From VGKP01 sp964578345 (GTDB taxonomy: Archaea > Nanobdellota > Nanobdellia > Pacearchaeales > GW2011-AR1), in contig CAZOCP010000026.1 in the NCBI GenBank assembly GCA_964578345.1, positions 1 to 8,352 on the forward strand: a stretch of 8,352 nucleotides of DNA. Direction: 5' to 3'. The notes under the pieces are model-generated. The model saw only the letters and a program-made list of their open reading frames with translations, had not been told where the DNA came from and did not search any database. This document shows positions 4,793-8,352 of the stretch, one piece after another (position 1 is the stretch's first letter; the number at the start of each line of letters is the position of its first letter). Both the position numbers and the translations under genes were made by a program.

Positions 4793-6690
4793 ACAACAGT
4801 TATACTTGATAAAGCCATTGCCAATTCTGCAATGATGGGATGTAATAAACCTGCAACTGCAACAGGAATAGCGATAACATTATAAGCAAACGCCCAGAAT
4901 AGATTTTGTTTTATTTTTCTAAATGTTGCCTTACTTAAATTGATAGTTTGAACGACTCCAATCAATGACCCCTTTACCAATACCAAGTCTCCTGCTTCAA
5001 TTGCAATATCCGTGCCAGTCCCCATAGATATTCCTACATTACTTTGCTTCAAAGCAGGAGCATCATTGATACCGTCGCCAACAAAAGCAACAAACCCTTC
5101 TTTTTGCAATTCCTCAACTTTCTTCGCTTTATCTTCTGGAAGAACATTTGCTATAACCTCATTAATCCCTACTTGCTTTGCTATTGCTTTTGCTGTTCTT
5201 TCATTATCTCCAGTAATCATCACAGTTCTATAACCTATTCTATGTAAGGCTCTAATGGCAATCATAGAATCTTCTTTTACTGCATCAGCAACAGCGATAA
5301 TTCCTATGACTATCTTATTCTCAGCTATAATCATTGTAGTTTTTCCTTCGCTTTCAAATTGTTCAATATTTGATTCAAATCCTTTTACTGAGATTTTCTT
5401 TTCATTCATTAAAGTCATGTTGCCAATAACTACAGATTTAGTGCCTATTACACCTTCAACACCTTTCCCTCTCAAAACTTTAAATTTCTTTACAGCAAGG
5501 GATCTTTTTAAGTTAGCTTTTTCTACTACTGCTCGCGCAATAGGATGCTCACTTAATTTTTCTAAACTTCCTGCAATTTCCAACATTCTCTGTTCTTTTC
5601 CTTTGCTAGAAATGTCAGTTACTTCTGGTTTTCCTTTAGTGATTGTTCCGGTCTTATCAAAAACGACAATTTTTACTTTCTTCATAGTCTGAATAGCCTC
5701 TCCCTTTCTAATAAGAATGCCTCGCTTGGCACCCATGCCGCTTCCCACCATTAAAGCAATAGGTACAGCAAGGCCCAATGAACAAGGGCAGGCAATAACT
5801 AATACCGTTACCCCAACACTAACCGCTTTGCTTATCTCTCCTGTGAAAAACCACCAGTTAATAAAACTTAGAAGAGCGATAACTAAAATTACAGGAACAA
5901 AAATACTTGTAACTTTATCAGCAAGCTTTTGTATAGGGACTTTTGTTCCCTGTGCCTCTTCAACTAATTCAATAATATGAGCTAGAAAAGTGTCTTTTCC
6001 TACTTTTGTTGTTTTAACATATAAAATTCCATCTTGATTTATAGTTGCTCCGATAACATTACTTTTTGTCTTTTTCTCAACAGGTAAACTCTCACCAGTA
6101 ACCATGCTCTCGTCAACAGCACTTTCTCCTTTAATTACGACTCCATCTGTGGGTATTTTTTCTCCGGGCTTAATAATAATAATATCTCCCACTTTAACTT
6201 CAGTTATAGGAATCTCGATTTCTTCTTTTCCCCTTAAAATCCTTGCTTTCTTTGCACCAAGTTCTAGAAGTTTCTTTATCTCCTGACTTGCTCTGCCCTT
6301 TGCCTTTGCTTCAATGAATTTTCCCGTAATAAAAATAGCCATGATCATAGCAGAAACGCCTGAATAGTCAGCAACAAAATTAAAGAAGCTAAAGATTCCT
6401 GTAAAGTAAGCAATGACTGTTCCCAAAGCTATAAGAGAATCCATGTTGAAATAAAATGTATAAAATCCTTTTAATCCGCCTTTTAGTGTATCAAATCCAA
6501 AGATAAAAACTACTGGAAATCCAAGTATTAATAATAGGGGAACCATCCATCCTTCTGGAATAAGCTCAATTCCAAACAATCGGCCAGACATCATTAAAAT
6601 TGCTATAGGTACAGCAAATACCCCAGACCCAATAAGCTTTCGCTTCCAGCTTTTCATTTCTCTTTCTTCGATAGATTCCTCATGATTCAT
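4756..6690 (-). CDS. copA: Cu(+)-exporting P1B-type ATPase, CopA-like
   Basis: Pumps Cu(+) out of the cytoplasm at the expense of ATP. In the 644-aa reading: TGES actuator motif (198-201), CPC metal site in a membrane helix (301-303), phosphorylation motif DKTGT (345-349), HP of the nucleotide domain (382-383), TGDN (493-496), GDGINDAP (538-545), then the C-terminal membrane signatures YN (603-604) and MALSS (625-629), which mark the Cu(+) subgroup rather than Zn/Cd pumps. I start it at the ATG at 6690, one base after the stop of the HMA gene. The frame stays open to 6783, but that extension only shadows the HMA gene. Unlike many CopA proteins it has no N-terminal metal-binding domain; the separate upstream HMA protein probably fills that role. 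It is the last gene of the operon. Confidence 0.95.
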   Translation of the reverse strand: MNHEESIEEREMKSWKRKLIGSGVFAVPIAILMMSGRLFGIELIPEGWMVPLLLILGFPVVFIFGFDTLKGGLKGFYTFYFNMDSLIALGTVIAYFTGIFSFFNFVADYSGVSAMIMAIFITGKFIEAKAKGRASQEIKKLLELGAKKARILRGKEEIEIPITEVKVGDIIIIKPGEKIPTDGVVIKGESAVDESMVTGESLPVEKKTKSNVIGATINQDGILYVKTTKVGKDTFLAHIIELVEEAQGTKVPIQKLADKVTSIFVPVILVIALLSFINWWFFTGEISKAVSVGVTVLVIACPCSLGLAVPIALMVGSGMGAKRGILIRKGEAIQTMKKVKIVVFDKTGTITKGKPEVTDISSKGKEQRMLEIAGSLEKLSEHPIARAVVEKANLKRSLAVKKFKVLRGKGVEGVIGTKSVVIGNMTLMNEKKISVKGFESNIEQFESEGKTTMIIAENKIVIGIIAVADAVKEDSMIAIRALHRIGYRTVMITGDNERTAKAIAKQVGINEVIANVLPEDKAKKVEELQKEGFVAFVGDGINDAPALKQSNVGISMGTGTDIAIEAGDLVLVKGSLIGVVQTINLSKATFRKIKQNLFWAFAYNVIAIPVAVAGLLHPIIAELAMALSSITVVTNANLLRRKNI

Positions 6691-6691
6691 G

Positions 6692-6910
6692 TTAATCTTT
6701 TTCCACAGCAACAACTTTGTAGCCTGCACGAGAAACAGCTTTCTTAAGTTCTTCTTCAGAAACCTTGTCTTCAATCTCGACAATGCCTTTGTTAGTCATC
6801 ATACTTACAGAAGCAGATTTAACTCCTTCAACTTTCTTTAAACTGCGTTCAATATTTCCAGCACAACTGCCGCAGTGCATTCCTGAAATGGCCATTTTTA
6901 ATTTTTTCAT
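6692..6910 (-). CDS. copZ: CopZ-like heavy-metal-associated (HMA) domain protein
   Basis: A 72-aa single HMA domain, about the size of copper chaperones. The metal site is GMHCGSC (10-16), with Cys13 and Cys16 binding Cu(+), followed by AGNIERSLKKVEGV and the ferredoxin-like pattern of the family. It would deliver copper to the ATPase encoded immediately downstream. The ATG at 6910 has a strong Shine-Dalgarno GGAGGT (6916-6921) and overlaps the upstream stop as ATGA. Its TAA at 6692-6694 is one base from the ATPase start. The ATPase frame is reached by skipping one base, for example in the A-run at 6698-6702, so this may be a split-off N-terminal domain of CopA rather than an independent chaperone. 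Confidence 0.92.
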   Translation of the reverse strand: MKKLKMAISGMHCGSCAGNIERSLKKVEGVKSASVSMMTNKGIVEIEDKVSEEELKKAVSRAGYKVVAVEKD

Positions 6911-7071
6911 GTTTTACCTCCTTTCATTGGCAGAGCATTTTTAATAATTTCCAAGTTGCATGATTTATGCTTTTTGCACCACTTCTCGCATTTTTCAGCT
7001 AAGTTCTTATCTTTATACATCATTTTGCATTCATTACATTCATATTTATTGTTTCTATTATTTCCCTTCAT
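6907..7071 (-). CDS. Small Cys-rich putative metal-binding protein of the copper operon
   Basis: A 54-aa open frame bounded by ATGA overlaps on both sides: its ATG (7069-7071) overlaps the stop of the membrane-peptide gene and its TGA (6907-6909) overlaps the ATG of the HMA gene. A Shine-Dalgarno GAGG sits at 7078-7081. The peptide begins MKGNNRNNKY and has Cys at 12, 15, 28, 32 and 38 plus His35: a CxxC, then C-x3-C-x2-H-x2-C, enough for a zinc-finger-like or copper-binding site. KSCNLEIIKNAL near the end looks like a conserved tail; from memory, similar short proteins with YxCxxC and SCNLEI occur in archaea and candidate-phyla bacteria, but I cannot check this. The coupling within the operon argues strongly that it is translated. 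The role may be copper storage, chaperoning or regulation. Confidence 0.85.
   Translation of the reverse strand: MKGNNRNNKYECNECKMMYKDKNLAEKCEKWCKKHKSCNLEIIKNALPMKGGKT
6916..6921 (-). promoter_or_regulatory. Shine-Dalgarno site before the HMA gene
   Basis: GGAGGT lies 5 nt before the ATG at 6910, inside the last codons of the 54-aa gene. It supports both that start and translational coupling. Confidence 0.75.
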
Positions 7072-7289
7072 TTATCGCCTCTTTGAATTTCTTTGATGAG
7101 CCAGATTATCACCAGCACCAATACAACAAACAATAAAATCATGAAAAACCAGCCTAGAATCCACATTGCTCCAAACGATGGAAACATCATTCCATAGCCG
7201 GCAGGCATAACAAATTCATTTAAAAGCAATAATATAAAAAAAATTATGAATACTACACCCAAAGCTATCTTTACTGCACTATCTTTCAT
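7068..7289 (-). CDS. Small two-helix Met-rich membrane protein of the copper operon
   Basis: A 73-aa peptide with two membrane helices (about 7-24 and 43-66) joined by a short loop, NEFVMPAGYGMMFPSFGAMW, carrying four Met residues (28, 34, 35 and 42) that could contact Cu(+) outside the membrane. A basic tail (KEIQRGDK) follows the second helix. It resembles the loose class of small GMM-containing membrane proteins found with heavy-metal genes; no exact family is claimed. The ATG at 7289 lies 11 nt inside the end of arsR and is set by a Shine-Dalgarno GGAGG at 7296-7300. Its stop overlaps the start of the Cys-rich gene as ATGA. A copper-operon role is inferred from context. Confidence 0.8.
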   Translation of the reverse strand: MKDSAVKIALGVVFIIFFILLLLNEFVMPAGYGMMFPSFGAMWILGWFFMILLFVVLVLVIIWLIKEIQRGDK

Positions 7290-7650
7290 ATTTTTCCTCC
7301 ATAGAATGTAAAATATGAATGCAATAATCTGACATATGCCTTCTAATCAGCTCCATTAATGGCTTTATTGTTTTATCATTCAATTTATAATATCTGAATT
7401 TTCCTTGTGTCTCTTGCTCAACGAAGCCACATCTCTTCAATCTTGTCAAGTTGTGAGAAACAGCAGACTGCTCCATTTTCAATTCTTTTATAATTTCAGA
7501 AACATTCTTTTTTCTCTTTATTAAGAGGTTTATTATCTTTAGTCTTGGCTCTGAAACTAAAGTCCCAAAGAAAATCTTATATGCATCATATATTTCATCA
7601 TCTTCTAGTTTCTCGCTATACTTTTGCCTTAATATGCCTTTATTTATCAT
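7279..7650 (-). CDS. ArsR-family winged-helix metal-responsive regulator
   Basis: A 123-aa protein with the ArsR-type DNA-binding fold: LVSEPRLKIINLLIKRKKNVSEIIKELKMEQSAVSHNLTRLKRCGFVEQE (31-80), with recognition helix at about 61-73, then the wing KFRYYKLND (84-92). The C-terminal helix contains H105, C110, H112 and H115 (HMSDYCIHILHSM), plausible metal ligands in the place where several ArsR/SmtB proteins bind metal at the dimer interface. As first gene of the copper operon it is probably its own repressor, released when metal binds; copper as the effector is inferred from the downstream genes. The ATG at 7650 has a TATA-like box about 27 nt upstream and an inverted repeat over the expected TSS. 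Confidence 0.88.
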   Translation of the reverse strand: MINKGILRQKYSEKLEDDEIYDAYKIFFGTLVSEPRLKIINLLIKRKKNVSEIIKELKMEQSAVSHNLTRLKRCGFVEQETQGKFRYYKLNDKTIKPLMELIRRHMSDYCIHILHSMEEKYER

Positions 7651-7669
7651 ATGTTAAATTAATACATAT
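7649..7669. promoter_or_regulatory. Candidate operator of the copper operon
   Basis: ATATGT-N9-ACATAT is an inverted repeat of 21 bp between the TATA-like box (7674-7681) and the arsR start codon, overlapping the expected TSS. Binding there by the ArsR-type protein would block initiation. The arms are AT-rich, so chance pairing is possible. Confidence 0.55.
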
Positions 7670-7673
7670 TAAG

Positions 7674-7681
7674 TATTTAAA
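7674..7681 (-). promoter_or_regulatory. TATA-like box of the copper operon
   Basis: The minus strand reads TTTAAATA, centred about 27 nt upstream of the ATG at 7650, giving a leaderless start for the five-gene operon. Confidence 0.6.
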
Positions 7682-7702
7682 GATATAGTTAGAAAGAATA
7701 AC

Positions 7703-7722
7703 AAAAAAGCCAATAATAAAAA
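7703..7722 (-). terminator. Oligo-T terminator after the M50 protease gene
   Basis: On the minus strand a TTTTT run (7718-7722) and a TTTTTT run (7703-7708) follow the protease stop at 7729 and precede the arsR promoter. Archaeal terminators are commonly such T-runs without a strong hairpin. Confidence 0.45.
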
Positions 7723-7728
7723 TACTTC

Positions 7729-8325
7729 TCAATTTATCCAGCTTAATGTAACTAATCCTACTGCAACAACAAGAGTAATAAAATATACTCCTTTATGCCA
7801 GGCTATAACTTTTGCCCCATCAAAGGGCATCACAGGAATCATATTAAAAGCAGCAAGTAAAGCATTAATCTTAAATCCATAATCTAAGAAAGACAATATT
7901 AAAGAATCCTTTATTGGAATAATAAAATACAAAATCAGAAACAATATAGCCAGAATTATATTTGTTATGGGCCCAGCTAAGGATATTTTTCCATTTCGTT
8001 CATTATTTACCAATCCTTTAATTACTACCGCTCCCGGAGCTGCAAAAATAAAGCCCGCAAAAGAAAACATTACTGCCAGCCAAAGCATAGGATAAAATGC
8101 CCTGAATTCAGCCCACAGGCCATATCTTTGAGCAGTATATTTATGCATTAACTCATGCAACAAGAAGCCGGTTCCTGCTGTAAAAAATGATATAAAAAAC
8201 ACAATAATAAAATCAATATCAAATGAAAATAGTTTATATCCTCCAGAAAGAAGAATTGAAAATGCCAATGAAATCAAAATTCCGGCATGTATTAATTCTT
8301 TTATTTCTCTATCGCTAAACTTCAT
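7729..8325 (-). CDS. Site-2-protease-like M50 membrane metalloprotease
   Basis: A 198-aa intramembrane zinc protease. HELMH (57-61) gives two zinc ligands and the catalytic Glu58. NMIPVMPFDGAK (161-172) supplies the third ligand, Asp169, in a later helix. Hydrophobic helices lie at about 12-28, 36-56, 79-105, 118-137 and 153-195, as in the compact S2P core; no PDZ or CBS domain is attached. Substrates cannot be told; relatives cleave membrane-bound regulators or peptides. The ATG at 8325 follows a Shine-Dalgarno GAGG (8330-8333) rather than a TATA box at leaderless distance, suggesting that it belongs to a transcript starting beyond the window edge. It is separated from arsR by a T-rich terminator and a new promoter, so it is probably not part of the copper operon. 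Confidence 0.9.
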   Translation of the reverse strand: MKFSDREIKELIHAGILISLAFSILLSGGYKLFSFDIDFIIVFFISFFTAGTGFLLHELMHKYTAQRYGLWAEFRAFYPMLWLAVMFSFAGFIFAAPGAVVIKGLVNNERNGKISLAGPITNIILAILFLILYFIIPIKDSLILSFLDYGFKINALLAAFNMIPVMPFDGAKVIAWHKGVYFITLVVAVGLVTLSWIN

Positions 8326-8352
8326 ATTTCCTCTTCATTCTGCTAGGCTTAT

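Noticed and set aside
5255..5692. Plus-strand open frames opposite copA (up to 145 aa)
   Set aside because: They are antisense shadows of the strongly conserved ATPase coding sequence and have no promoter or ribosome site of their own.
6691..6783. Upstream extension of the copA frame giving a 675-aa protein
   Set aside because: The extra 31 residues are basic, unlike any CopA N-terminus, and only shadow the HMA gene in another frame; the ATG at 6690 is preferred.
8326..8352. Possible end of an upstream minus-strand gene in the same operon as the M50 protease
   Set aside because: Twenty-seven bases cannot show coding; only the Shine-Dalgarno before the protease hints at an upstream partner.

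Overview
The window looks like the chromosome of a small-genome archaeon, most likely a DPANN lineage of the Woesearchaeota/Pacearchaeota kind. The DNA is AT-rich and genes are packed tightly. Five transcription units start with an archaeal TATA-like box 25-27 nt upstream of the start codon, as expected for leaderless mRNAs, while genes inside the copper operon carry GGAGG-type Shine-Dalgarno sites. The single tRNA gene does not encode its CCA end. The phylum is an inference from gene content and style; the archaeal assignment is firmer.

Layout. Positions 44-1078 (minus) hold an AI-2E/PerM-type membrane protein, transcribed divergently from an orphan two-part protein at 1260-1964 (plus). That orphan converges with a corrinoid adenosyltransferase (1961-2503, minus); their stop codons share one TTAA. 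Between the adenosyltransferase and a tRNA-Ser(CGA) gene (2923-3004, minus) lie about 420 bp without a protein gene. This stretch is packed with short hairpins, a 53-bp tandem repeat, and a second copy of the tRNA 3' end. Next on the minus strand come a DoxX-like membrane protein and a membrane-anchored cupredoxin, probably co-transcribed, and an unrecognised 221-aa protein.

Positions 4756-7650 are a copper-homeostasis operon on the minus strand. Its order is an ArsR-type regulator, a two-helix Met-rich membrane peptide, a 54-aa Cys-rich protein, a CopZ-like HMA protein, and a CopA-type Cu(+) ATPase. Neighbouring genes overlap or are 1 nt apart, so translation is probably coupled. The ATPase has no metal-binding domain of its own; the HMA protein just upstream differs from a fused ATPase by a single-base frame offset. 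An inverted repeat over the predicted arsR start site is a plausible operator. Upstream is a site-2-protease-like M50 metalloprotease (7729-8325, minus).

The most unusual material is the hairpin/repeat array beside the tRNA and related-looking palindromes elsewhere. One falls inside the coding sequence of the orphan at 1260-1964 and one cluster straddles the 3' end of the ATPase gene. Together they suggest a family of small palindromic elements spread through this genome. The 54-aa Cys-rich protein in the copper operon is the best candidate for an undescribed functional component.
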